From the NCBI RefSeq assembly GCF_014333615.1, contig NZ_JACSCY010000001.1, positions 124,001 through 188,000 of the forward strand: 64,000 nt of DNA. The letters are read 5' to 3'. The position numbers and the translations under genes were made by a program. Below are positions 46,282 to 54,908 of the stretch, piece after piece. Source of the stretch: Hymenobacter citatus (lineage in GTDB: Bacteria > Bacteroidota > Bacteroidia > Cytophagales > Hymenobacteraceae). The notes below the pieces were generated by a model. The model saw nothing but the letters and a program-made list of their open reading frames with translations, was not told where the DNA came from and made no database searches. The stretch's first letter is position 1, and every line of letters begins with the position of its first letter.

Positions 46282-47265
46282 TTACTCCGTCGTCGGATTG
46301 TTCTGTAAGTTGGGGAAGGGCATGCGGCCGGAATGGTTGGCGGCGGGGCGGATTTCCTCGAAGTGGTCCTCAAAGAGCGTCTGCATCATGCCGTCTTTTA
46401 GGCCAATGTCAGGTACCTGCATGGTCTTGATATTGGCCCATTCCATGGCCGAGAGGTAGATGTTGCCGGCGGGTAGGATAACGTCGGCGCGGTCGGGATT
46501 GAGCATGGCCACGTTCACGCGTTGGTCCATGGTCATGGCTTCGAGGCCGCGCAGGGTAGCGGCAATAGTTTTGCGAGTGATGGGCGTGCCAGGCGCGGGC
46601 TTGCTCATGTTGTAGATCTTGCCAATGTTGCCGCCCGTGCCAATAGCCCGCGTTACGTGGTAGCGCCGTGCATTCTCGCGTACCCAGGCTTCCATCCGGT
46701 CCCAAGTGCTTTCCAAAGCGGTACCATCGGCGCCTTGCTCGGCCTGCTGCATGCGCCGGATCGAGCCTACTTCAAAGGACTGCGAAGCTACCTTGTGGCG
46801 GTCGTGGTAGATGTTGAACTCGGTGCTGCCGCCACCTACATCAATGTGCAGGTAGTGCTTTTTGTCCTCCAGCAGGTGCTCCATTACACGGTTGATGTAG
46901 GCGGCTTCGGCCTGACCGTCAATCACCTGTATTTCGAGCCCCAGCTCCTGACGCACCCGCTCCACAATGCCGGGGGCGTTGGTGGCAGTACGCATGGCTG
47001 AGGTGGCGCAAATAAGGTGGTGGTTGACGTCGTGCACCTCCATCAGCAGCTTCAACGAGTGCAGAAACTTCACGAACTTCTCCTCCTTGGGCGCCGAAAT
47101 CTGGCCGGTGGCAAATACGTCCTCCCCCAAGCGCATGGGGTAGCGCACATACTCCACGCGCTTCAGCCGAAACTGGCCTTCGTAGAGCAAAACTGCCGAA
47201 ATCTGGCAACGGACGGCGTTGGAGCCAATATCAATAGCGGCCAGTTTCAGCAGCGGATATTCCAT
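46282..47265 (-). CDS. ppx: Exopolyphosphatase / pppGpp phosphohydrolase family
   Basis: 327 residues from the ATG at 47265 (MEYPLLKLAAIDIGSNAVRC). The frame is open to 47325 but a strong promoter lies there, fixing the shorter start. Actin-like phosphatase fold: first phosphate loop AAIDIGSNAVR, ICATSAMRTATN, second phosphate loop HIDVGGGSTEF and RAIGTGGNIGK. It removes terminal phosphate from polyphosphate or pppGpp. The length is that of the short Ppx/GppA class without the HD domain. Tail-to-tail with ppk1, whose product it consumes. Confidence 0.93.
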   Translation of the reverse strand: MEYPLLKLAAIDIGSNAVRCQISAVLLYEGQFRLKRVEYVRYPMRLGEDVFATGQISAPKEEKFVKFLHSLKLLMEVHDVNHHLICATSAMRTATNAPGIVERVRQELGLEIQVIDGQAEAAYINRVMEHLLEDKKHYLHIDVGGGSTEFNIYHDRHKVASQSFEVGSIRRMQQAEQGADGTALESTWDRMEAWVRENARRYHVTRAIGTGGNIGKIYNMSKPAPGTPITRKTIAATLRGLEAMTMDQRVNVAMLNPDRADVILPAGNIYLSAMEWANIKTMQVPDIGLKDGMMQTLFEDHFEEIRPAANHSGRMPFPNLQNNPTTE

Positions 47266-47295
47266 AAGGAAGGGGAAACGTGAGAGAAAAGTGCT

Positions 47296-47325
47296 CAAAT
47301 ATAGCCGGACGAAGTAGAGACACAA
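47296..47325 (-). promoter_or_regulatory. Promoter of ppx
   Basis: TTG (47325-47323), 19 bases, TATATTTG (47303-47296) on the minus strand: an ideal Bacteroidota promoter with a start near 47290 and a leader of about 25 bases. Confidence 0.75.
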
Positions 47326-47375
47326 TATTTTGTGTCTCGTCGTTGGCGCTGTTGGCTGTGAGTTGGGAAGTGATT

Positions 47376-47467
47376 GTCATTTCGACCAGCGGGAGAAATC
47401 TCGCGTGCTGATGTTGGATTACTATCTACCATCAGCACGCGAGATTTCTCCCGCTGGTCGAAATGAC
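47376..47467. repeat. Palindromic repeat, GTCATTTCGACCAGCGGGAG family
   Basis: Perfect arms of about 40 bases, close to identical to 26502-26600 in the arms with a different loop. A partial arm of the GCTTCGGCTCCGCTCAGCA family follows at about 47489-47510. Confidence 0.93.
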
Positions 47468-47528
47468 GGCCTAGTAAGGCACGCCAGATGCTTCGGCTCC
47501 GCTCAGCAGGACGGTATGCTCACACGCG

Positions 47529-50500
47529 CTACTTATCAATACGAAAGCCTACCCCAAACCGGAACAGCACGTTCTGCTCCTTGGAATGCTGAAACGAGAT
47601 GGACAATGCCAGCTGATCGGTAACGGGCGCGATGTAGAAGCCCGCGCCGGTGCCGCGGTGCCAGCCATCGGGCGAGCTGCCGCGGTAGTATACCCGGCCC
47701 TGGTCGTAGAACCCGAAGATGCCGTAGGAGAAGGGTAGGAACGACGTTTGGACGTGGCCCAGCGCCAGGCGCAATTCCGTGTTCAGGTACAGACTGGCGT
47801 CGCCGGTGAAGCGGTTGCGGTAATAGCCGCGCAGGTTTTCGGCCAGGCCCAGGCTGGTGTATTTGTAGAAGGGAATTTCGTCCCGGTCGCCGTAGTTTTT
47901 GGCGCCGCCGCCTTTCACTACCAGCGTGACGGGGATGCCGATGCGGGCCGTGCCGTAATACTCGGCAAAACCTTGGGTGAGGCCGAAGTTACCCTTGGCG
48001 CGGTTGAGCTGATGGTAGCTGTCGTGCTGCACCAGCAGGCGTACGCCGCGCTGGGCAAACGTCTGCCGGTCGCGCAAATCCAGATCAAACAAGGCATTCA
48101 GCCCGAGCAGGCGCTGAAAGTCGGTGTTCGGTACCAGCGCATCGGTGGGCGGGTTGCGGAGCAAGTCGCCTAAATAGCTATTGCCAGCGAAGCTGCTAGT
48201 GTACTGTTCGTAGGTAGGGCCAATGCGGAACGTGCTCTTGTTGTTGAAGAAGGTGCGCTCCAGAAAGCCATTGAGGGTGAAGCCTTTGTAGCGCGCCTTA
48301 TAATACTTCGCGTCGTACAGGCCTTCATCCTTCACTGAGTTGTTGCCCAGCCCGAAGAAGTTGTAGTAGGGAAAGTAGTTGCCGTACTCAGTGCGGGCGC
48401 CAATATCCCAGTTGCCAATAGCATGGCGGTAGCGCGTGCCCAGCCCCACCTGGAAGTTGCCATTGCTGGAGCCACGCACATCCAACGTATACATATTCTT
48501 GAAACCGGGCTTACGAAAACCCTGTTGCATAAAGTTGATGCCCGCCCCGATGATAAAACCGTCGTTGCGGTTGTAGCCCAGCGTGGCACTGGGGCGGTAG
48601 GAGTCGTACTCAAAGTCCTCCCGGTCGTAGCGGTTCACGCCGGGGCGGGTAGAGGTGCGGTTGTCGCTCTCCCTGCCTAGTTGCAGATCGGTATCGGGCA
48701 CATCGTACACTTTAGTGAGCGCACGCAGGCCCGCCACATGGGAGTTGTCCACGATCTGGTCTTTACCTTCCCCGCCAATAATGCGCAGCAGAACACTCTT
48801 GCGCACCTCGCCCGTCACCCGGAAAACGTCTTTGCCATCGAGGCCGTAGAGGCTTACCTCGTCGGTTTCGCGGGGGGAGAAAGTGCGGTCAAATAGCAGT
48901 TCACCGAGTTGGTCGGGTTTGTCGGTGTCCTTATCGTACATGCGCACGCGTAGGGTGCCGTCGGGTAGGCGGTCGGCCAAAAACACCTCGGCTTTGTTGG
49001 AGCCTACCACGTCCACGCGCTTAGCCAGCAGCAGGTAGTACTCGTCCAGGGCTTTGGGCAATTCCTGCACGCGGGCTTTCAGCTTGCGGTTCAGCTCATT
49101 GGTCGAAATATCCTTCAGCTCGGGGGGGAGGGTGGCAGTGGCCTCGTCGATGACGGCAGGCGTCATGGTTTGCTGCATATACTGCCCAATCTGCTGCCAG
49201 TCCTGCCTACTGAGTGACTGCAACAAGAACCGGTCGAGGTGGCGAGCGGGCCAGTTCAGGCTTTTCAGATCATGAAACTCCGCCTGAAAATCCTCGATGC
49301 TGGGTACGGCCCACTGGCGGTTGGCGAGGTAGGTGAGCACGCCGTTCCACTTAGTGAAGGCTTGGTCCCGGTCGCGCGGAATGGGCTCGTAAATGGTCTT
49401 TTTGCCCTTGTCGTAGCCGGCCCACTTCCAGTTGTCCTGGTGCTTGCCGAAGTCGGCCACCAGCATATCAAAGGCGCGCGCTTTGCCCAGTTGGTAGGCG
49501 TCGATGCGGTTGTCGTTGTCTTTGTAGAGTTGGCGGAAGAAGCTGCCCGAGCGCCGCACATTATCGGAGTTGCCGAAGCCGGGTAGGTTGGGTTTGGGGT
49601 CTTTGGGGCGGTCTTCCAGCGTACCCAGCAGGCCGGCGTAATCCTCGCGGTAGGGACCGAGCTGCTGGTTGTCGGGGAGGATGAACAGGCGCGGCCGGGC
49701 GTGCAAGATGTCCGTCTTGTCCAGCATCGAGCTGATGACCAGCGCCGAGTAGGGGTGGGCTGTGGGCGTGATGTCGCGCAGCACATCAGCGGCCACAGAG
49801 TTGCGCAGCTCCGGTGGGAGAATGCGCGTCACGTCCTTATCCACCGACCGAAACACGTACTCCGACGAGTCGGCGGCAATGAGTTTAAGCGACGTGGTCT
49901 GGCGTCCGCCCCCACGCCCAAAAGGCCGCAAACCGCCTTTTTCGGTAGCTAAATCCAGTGTTTTCACCTTCACCGGCTGGGTCCAGGAGGTGCGGTAGAG
50001 AGGCCCCATCCAGAAGCGTCGCCACGCGCCAGCCGCGTACTGCGGGCCAGGTGCTACCGTCACGGTGGCTTGGGTAGGGGCATCGGGCTTGGGTGCGGCT
50101 ACCCCCTTGGGGGCCGATGGGCACTCCGGAATGTAGGCATTCACGGGCACGTTGGGTAGGCGCGGCTCCTGGCACGCCGACTGAAACACGGTATTAGCAT
50201 AGGCCTCTTTGGCAGCAGTGCCAGCCGCATCAAACGTGTAGAAATACGCTTTCACCGTGCCATCGGCGAAATACTCCAGCTTCGAGAAGCCCTCTTCCGA
50301 CTTATTGAATAAGGACTTACCGTTGACGCCCACGTGCTTGTTCTCTGCGAAGCTACCCGAAATCAGGTGGTAGCTGCCTTGGAACTGATTAAGCTGCAAG
50401 CTGTAGTCGTGCGAGGCGGCATAAATCACACCGGGGTTTTCCTGGAGCGTAGCCAGCATTTGCTTGGTGAACTCCTTATACGCCGGATTGGCCATGTCGC

Positions 50501-51254
50501 GCGGGGCGCCTACATTTTGGCGGTAGGCAGCGTAGAGCGTGCCGAACACGGGGGGTAGTAAATGGCGGCTCAGGGGCATGTGCCCGCCGTAGATGCCGTT
50601 GCTAATCACCGGCTGGTGCCCCAGTAGCAGCACATTACGGCCGTCGGTTTCTTCCAGCGCGTCCTGCAACTCCTCTCGGAATTCATCCTGAGTCAAGGTC
50701 TTACAGTCTGTATCGGGGGCTTCGGGTTTGTGGTAGGGGTGCGTCCACCAGGGCGAGTTGATGGCTACTAGGCGCACGTTGGGTGCCACGTCGATGATGT
50801 CGGGGCCGGGGCAGCCGTTGCTGGGTAGGAAGGCATCCTGACCGCCCAATTGCTTCTCGATATACTTTTCCAGCCGGCGCACCCGTTTCAAACCGTCGCG
50901 GCCGGAGTTGTCCCAGTCTTTGTCGCCGGGCACGAAGTAGATACGGCCTTTCGGCAGATCTTTCACCAGGCCAATCAGGGCGTCGACGCGTTCGGTCTCG
51001 CCGGCCCGCATCGAGTCTTTCTTGCTACCAAGGCCATTATTGCTCACCACGTCACCTAAATGCACCACCGTAAACGTGCCCGGCGTTTGCTCCAGCGTGC
51101 GGCGTAGCGTCTGGAGGTGACTGGTAGGTAGTTTAGCTGTGGCCGTGTTGCCTAACAGATAAACCGTATGAGTAGGGAGAGCTGAAGATTGGGCATGTAG
51201 AAGATTGGTTGACAGTAAAACAACTGCCAACAGGGAGGATAGTAGTTTTCGCAT
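47529..51254 (-). CDS. Metallophosphoesterase fused to a BamA/TamA-type outer-membrane barrel
   Basis: 1241 residues from the ATG at 51254, which gives a signal peptide (MRKLLSSLLAVVLLSTNLLHAQ, first 22 residues). Residues about 30-330 form a calcineurin-like phosphoesterase (VVHLGDVVSNNG, VPGDKDWDNSG, LLGHQPV, ASHDYSLQ). Residues 400-830 are a large middle region without a recognised domain. The last 350 residues are a surface-antigen barrel of the Omp85 type, ending GVGFRIDK. The phosphoesterase would lie in the periplasm or at the cell surface, tethered to the barrel. Substrate unknown. The protein has its own transcription unit. Confidence 0.85.
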   Translation of the reverse strand: MRKLLSSLLAVVLLSTNLLHAQSSALPTHTVYLLGNTATAKLPTSHLQTLRRTLEQTPGTFTVVHLGDVVSNNGLGSKKDSMRAGETERVDALIGLVKDLPKGRIYFVPGDKDWDNSGRDGLKRVRRLEKYIEKQLGGQDAFLPSNGCPGPDIIDVAPNVRLVAINSPWWTHPYHKPEAPDTDCKTLTQDEFREELQDALEETDGRNVLLLGHQPVISNGIYGGHMPLSRHLLPPVFGTLYAAYRQNVGAPRDMANPAYKEFTKQMLATLQENPGVIYAASHDYSLQLNQFQGSYHLISGSFAENKHVGVNGKSLFNKSEEGFSKLEYFADGTVKAYFYTFDAAGTAAKEAYANTVFQSACQEPRLPNVPVNAYIPECPSAPKGVAAPKPDAPTQATVTVAPGPQYAAGAWRRFWMGPLYRTSWTQPVKVKTLDLATEKGGLRPFGRGGGRQTTSLKLIAADSSEYVFRSVDKDVTRILPPELRNSVAADVLRDITPTAHPYSALVISSMLDKTDILHARPRLFILPDNQQLGPYREDYAGLLGTLEDRPKDPKPNLPGFGNSDNVRRSGSFFRQLYKDNDNRIDAYQLGKARAFDMLVADFGKHQDNWKWAGYDKGKKTIYEPIPRDRDQAFTKWNGVLTYLANRQWAVPSIEDFQAEFHDLKSLNWPARHLDRFLLQSLSRQDWQQIGQYMQQTMTPAVIDEATATLPPELKDISTNELNRKLKARVQELPKALDEYYLLLAKRVDVVGSNKAEVFLADRLPDGTLRVRMYDKDTDKPDQLGELLFDRTFSPRETDEVSLYGLDGKDVFRVTGEVRKSVLLRIIGGEGKDQIVDNSHVAGLRALTKVYDVPDTDLQLGRESDNRTSTRPGVNRYDREDFEYDSYRPSATLGYNRNDGFIIGAGINFMQQGFRKPGFKNMYTLDVRGSSNGNFQVGLGTRYRHAIGNWDIGARTEYGNYFPYYNFFGLGNNSVKDEGLYDAKYYKARYKGFTLNGFLERTFFNNKSTFRIGPTYEQYTSSFAGNSYLGDLLRNPPTDALVPNTDFQRLLGLNALFDLDLRDRQTFAQRGVRLLVQHDSYHQLNRAKGNFGLTQGFAEYYGTARIGIPVTLVVKGGGAKNYGDRDEIPFYKYTSLGLAENLRGYYRNRFTGDASLYLNTELRLALGHVQTSFLPFSYGIFGFYDQGRVYYRGSSPDGWHRGTGAGFYIAPVTDQLALSISFQHSKEQNVLFRFGVGFRIDK

Positions 51255-51313
51255 AGAACGGAGGGTGAAACCATTCTTACGAAAAACCAACTGAAAAGTA
51301 GATTAGAAATTCA

Positions 51314-52006
51314 TTAGAGCATGGCCCGCAATTCAGCGGCTACCTTCACCATACCCGTACTAGCCGGTTCTGTAATAAAATGCACGTGGCGGCGGCTGGT
51401 GAGGGGCGGTTGGTGCGGGTCGATGACGTATACCGGGCAGTGGCGCGGTGCGTAATCGACCAGGCCTGCCGCTGGGTACACTTGCAGCGAGGTGCCTACC
51501 ACCAGAAAGGCGTCGGCCATGGCCGCTTCGGCGGCGGCTTGCTCCATTAGCGGCACAGCTTCTCCAAACCACACAATGTTTGGCCGCAGTTGGTGGCCCC
51601 GTTCGCACAGGTCGCCCAGCTCAATCCGGTCGCCCGTCATGGGGTACACCAGTTCCTCGTGGCGCGTGCTGCGCGATTCAAATAGCTGCCCGTGCAAGTG
51701 GATGATGTGGCTGCTCCCGGCCCGCTCGTGCAGGTTATCTACATTCTGGGTCACCACTACCACGTCAAAGTCCTTTTCCAACTCGGCCAACGCAAGATGG
51801 CCGGCATTGGGCTGAGCTTCGCGGGCGGCGCGGCGGCGCTGGTTATAAAACTCTAGCACCAAGGTAGGGTCTTTAGCAAAGCCCTCGGGCGTGGCTACGT
51901 CCTCCACGCGGTGCCCTTCCCACAACCCATCAGACCCACGGAAGGTAGCCAGACCGCTTTCGGCCGAAATTCCGGCGCCCGTTAAGGCTACAATTTTCTT
52001 TTTCAT
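51314..52006 (-). CDS. NAD-dependent protein deacylase (sirtuin)
   Basis: 230 residues from the ATG at 52006 (MKKKIVALTGAGISAESGLA). The sirtuin core is complete: GAGISAESG, TFRG, TQNVDNLHERAG with catalytic His in HLHG, VVGTSLQVYPAA and VIDPHQPP. The YxxR pair (FYNQRRRAA) seen in SIRT5-class enzymes suggests preference for succinyl- or malonyl-lysine. The four zinc cysteines are not present in the small domain (a single Cys in LCERGHQLRPN). It reverses lysine acylation using NAD+. Confidence 0.93.
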   Translation of the reverse strand: MKKKIVALTGAGISAESGLATFRGSDGLWEGHRVEDVATPEGFAKDPTLVLEFYNQRRRAAREAQPNAGHLALAELEKDFDVVVVTQNVDNLHERAGSSHIIHLHGQLFESRSTRHEELVYPMTGDRIELGDLCERGHQLRPNIVWFGEAVPLMEQAAAEAAMADAFLVVGTSLQVYPAAGLVDYAPRHCPVYVIDPHQPPLTSRRHVHFITEPASTGMVKVAAELRAML

Positions 52007-52030
52007 CGAATAATTAACCCATTGAAACCG

Positions 52031-52058
52031 AAAAGGCCCCAATCATTTGGGGCCTTTT
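52031..52058 (-). terminator. Intrinsic terminator of topA
   Basis: AAAAGGCCCCAA, TCAT, TTGGGGCCTTTT; symmetric A/T tracts. 22 bp beyond the topA stop and just upstream of the sirtuin start. Confidence 0.85.
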
Positions 52059-52079
52059 GTATACGGAGAAAGGAGCAGC

Positions 52080-54563
52080 TTATTTAGCCTTAGCAGTCGG
52101 TTTTTTTGCAGCGCTAGCTGTTTTCTTTGAGGCTGCTTTTTTAGCCGCAGGCTTTTTGGCCGCAGCCGCCTTCTTTGCCGGCTTGTCGGCGGTTTCGATA
52201 GTGTCAGCGGGCGGGGCGGCTTTCTTACCGAAGCGTCCGCCCTTGGCGGGCTTGTCGGGGGTGGCGGCGGCTAGCTCCAAGCAGCGTTCCAGCGAGAGGT
52301 CGGCGGGTTCTTCTCCTTTCGGAATCTTCACGTTCTTCTTACCTACCACAATGTATGGCCCAAACCGACCATTGAGCACCTGCACCTCTGGGTTTTCGGG
52401 GAATTCCTTAATCAGACGTTCCGCGTCGGCTTTACGCTTGGCTTCAATCAGCGCAATGGCCTCATCGGCGCTGATGGACAGTGGGTCCTGCGTTTTGCCC
52501 AGCGAGTAGAACTTGCTGTTGTGACGGATATACGGACCGAAGCGGCCTACAGCGGCAGTCATGTCCTTGTCTTCGTACTGCCCCACAATGCGCGGCAGCT
52601 TAAACAGCTCCAGCGCCTCGTCAATCGTCAAGTTCTCAATGAACTGGCCTTTGCGCAAACTGGCATACACCGGCTTTTCGTCCTCGGGCGCGCCCTCTAG
52701 GGGCTCAATCTGCACGTAAGGGCCAAAACGACCCAGACGTGCCGTAATCTTCTGTCCGGTTTCGGGATGGGTGCCCAGCTCGCGGGTGGAGCCCAGGGAG
52801 CTGCGCTCAATGTCCTGCCCTCGCTCCACGGTTTCGTGGAAGGTGCCGTAAAAGTCGCCGATCATCTTCTCCCACTGCTCCAGGCCGTTGGCAATCTGGT
52901 CGAACTCGTCTTCTACCTTGGCCGTGAACTGATAGTCCACAATCACTGGGAAGTGGTCTACCAGGAAGTCATTGACAATCATCGCCGTATCCGTTGGGAA
53001 CAGTTTGGCTTTATCGGCGCCGTAGGTTTCGGTTTTTACCTCTGTTTTCACTGCGTCGCCGTCCAGCGTCAGCACGTGGAACTTGCGCTCCTTGCCCTCG
53101 CGGGAGTCTTTTTCGGCGTAGCCGCGCTTCTGAATGGTAGAGATGGTAGGAGCGTAGGTAGAAGGGCGGCCAATGCCCATTTCTTCCAGCTTTTTCACCA
53201 GCGAAGCCTCTGTGTAGCGCGCCGGTGGCTGCGAAAACCGCTCGTTGGCCCGCAACAACTGCAAGGGTAGGCGCTGGCCTACTGTCAGGGGAGGCAGGCC
53301 GCGCGAAAACGAAGATTCTGCATCAGCATCTTCGTCGCCTTCATCCTTGCTTTCGGCGTAGGCTTTCAGAAAACCCTCAAATGTAATTACCTCACCTGTG
53401 GCTGTGAGCGTCACGCCCGGCTGGGTGCTGATGCCAATGGTAGCGACTGTGCGCTCAATCTGCGCGTCGGCCATTTGCGAAGCCATAGCGCGCTTCCGGA
53501 TTAGGTCGTACAGCCGCTGCTCGGCTGATTCGCCGCCTGCTTTGGCCAACGAGAAATCGGTAGGACGAATGGCTTCGTGCGCTTCCTGCGCAGAGGCCGA
53601 TTTGGTTTTGAAATGCCGTTGGAACGCGTACTCTGCGCCGTAGGCCCGCGTGATTTCAGCCTGTGCCCCAGCTAGTGCCTCCGCCGACAGGTTCACGGAG
53701 TCCGTGCGCATGTAGCTGATTTTACCGGCTTCGTACAGCTTCTGAGCCACGCTCATGGTCTGCGCCACCGAGAAGCCCAGCTTACGCGAGGCTTCCTGCT
53801 GCAGGGTAGAGGTAGTGAAAGGCGGCGCCGGCGAGCGTTTGCCGGGCTTTTTTTCTAGATTCTCAATGGTATAAACTGCGCCTGCGCAACGCGCCAGAAA
53901 GGCATCGGCCTCCTCACGGGTTTTGAAGCGGGTAGGCAGTTCGGCTTCCAACACGGCACCCTGTCCAGCATCAAAGCGAGCTACTACACGGTAAGCCGAC
54001 GACACGCTAAACTGCTGAATCTCCCGCTCGCGCTCTACTACCAGGCGTACCGCCACGGATTGCACCCGCCCAGCCGACAAACCTGCTTTAATTTTCTTCC
54101 ACAGCACCGGGCTCAGCTCAAAGCCTACCAAACGGTCGAGCACGCGACGGGCCTGCTGGGCATTCACCAGGTTCAGGTCGATTTCGCGGGGCGAATCGAT
54201 GGCGTTGAGAATCGCGTTCTTCGTAATCTCGCGAAATACGATGCGGCGGGTTTTCGCGTTGGTCAGGTTCAGCGTTTCGGCCAAGTGCCACGAAATAGCT
54301 TCGCCTTCGCGGTCGTCGTCACTGGCCAACCACACCGTTTCAGCTTCTTTCGATAGTTTTTTCAGCTCCGAAATCAACTCGCGTTTATCTGGCGAAACTA
54401 CATAGGTAGGCTTGAAGCCATTGGCAATATCAATAGCGTTGTTGTCCTTCGGCAAGTCGCGGACATGTCCAAAGCTAGATTTCACAATGAAATCTTTGCC
54501 TAAGTATCCTTCAATCGTCTTTGCCTTGGCAGGAGACTCAACAATAACTAGATTTTTAATCAT
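52080..54563 (-). CDS. topA: DNA topoisomerase I
   Basis: 827 residues from the ATG at 54563 (MIKNLVIVESPAKAKTIEGY); an in-frame ATG at 54605 is less typical. Relaxes negative supercoils. TOPRIM: LVIVESPAKA and DDDREGEAI. The active-site tyrosine is in GKISYMRTDSVNL (about residue 290). Toprim C-terminal repeat-type segments (NGRFGPYIVVGKKN, VGRFGPYIRHN, LGRFGPYVQIE) replace the zinc fingers of E. coli TopA. The C terminus is a Lys/Ala/Pro-rich tail of about 60 residues, likely to bind DNA. Confidence 0.97.
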   Translation of the reverse strand: MIKNLVIVESPAKAKTIEGYLGKDFIVKSSFGHVRDLPKDNNAIDIANGFKPTYVVSPDKRELISELKKLSKEAETVWLASDDDREGEAISWHLAETLNLTNAKTRRIVFREITKNAILNAIDSPREIDLNLVNAQQARRVLDRLVGFELSPVLWKKIKAGLSAGRVQSVAVRLVVEREREIQQFSVSSAYRVVARFDAGQGAVLEAELPTRFKTREEADAFLARCAGAVYTIENLEKKPGKRSPAPPFTTSTLQQEASRKLGFSVAQTMSVAQKLYEAGKISYMRTDSVNLSAEALAGAQAEITRAYGAEYAFQRHFKTKSASAQEAHEAIRPTDFSLAKAGGESAEQRLYDLIRKRAMASQMADAQIERTVATIGISTQPGVTLTATGEVITFEGFLKAYAESKDEGDEDADAESSFSRGLPPLTVGQRLPLQLLRANERFSQPPARYTEASLVKKLEEMGIGRPSTYAPTISTIQKRGYAEKDSREGKERKFHVLTLDGDAVKTEVKTETYGADKAKLFPTDTAMIVNDFLVDHFPVIVDYQFTAKVEDEFDQIANGLEQWEKMIGDFYGTFHETVERGQDIERSSLGSTRELGTHPETGQKITARLGRFGPYVQIEPLEGAPEDEKPVYASLRKGQFIENLTIDEALELFKLPRIVGQYEDKDMTAAVGRFGPYIRHNSKFYSLGKTQDPLSISADEAIALIEAKRKADAERLIKEFPENPEVQVLNGRFGPYIVVGKKNVKIPKGEEPADLSLERCLELAAATPDKPAKGGRFGKKAAPPADTIETADKPAKKAAAAKKPAAKKAASKKTASAAKKPTAKAK

Positions 54564-54908
54564 AGGAAGAAAGCCCGGAGGTGGGGTACTGGAGGTGGGG
54601 ATCAACTAAGAAAACGGGTGGGCGCAGTAAAAGTTGATTTAGGGGCAAAGATGCTGGAATAATCCGGTGTGCCGCGTCATGTACTGTGCTACCCGTCGTC
54701 TGCATAAGGTCGGCGTATCATTGATAAATACAGTTGCGGGGGTGTAAGTAGTTCAGCTGTTGCTCATTTTGACAAAAGCCGTTCCCGAAAAAAAGCCTGC
54801 GCGCCCCAACGACGTATTTACTACCTTTGCCAGTCAGGTAAAACCGTCGTGCTCACGCAAACTGATAGGATTTATCGAACTGCTCTCAGCCCGTCCATCT
54901 CGTATTAT
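54564..54908. other. Divergent region between topA and the chemosensory operon
   Basis: 345 bases without a gene. An exact TAnnTTTG (TACCTTTG, 54822-54829) faces the operon, with no TTG at normal spacing. An in-frame GTG at 54849 could add 20 residues to the chemoreceptor, but those residues do not look conserved. Confidence 0.45.
54822..54829 (+). promoter_or_regulatory. Candidate -7 element of the chemosensory operon
   Basis: TACCTTTG, about 80 bases before the preferred ATG at 54909. Confidence 0.4.

Noticed and set aside
54849..54908. GTG start adding 20 residues to the chemoreceptor
   Set aside because: The ATG at 54909 begins a more plausible soluble N terminus; the added residues have no family character.
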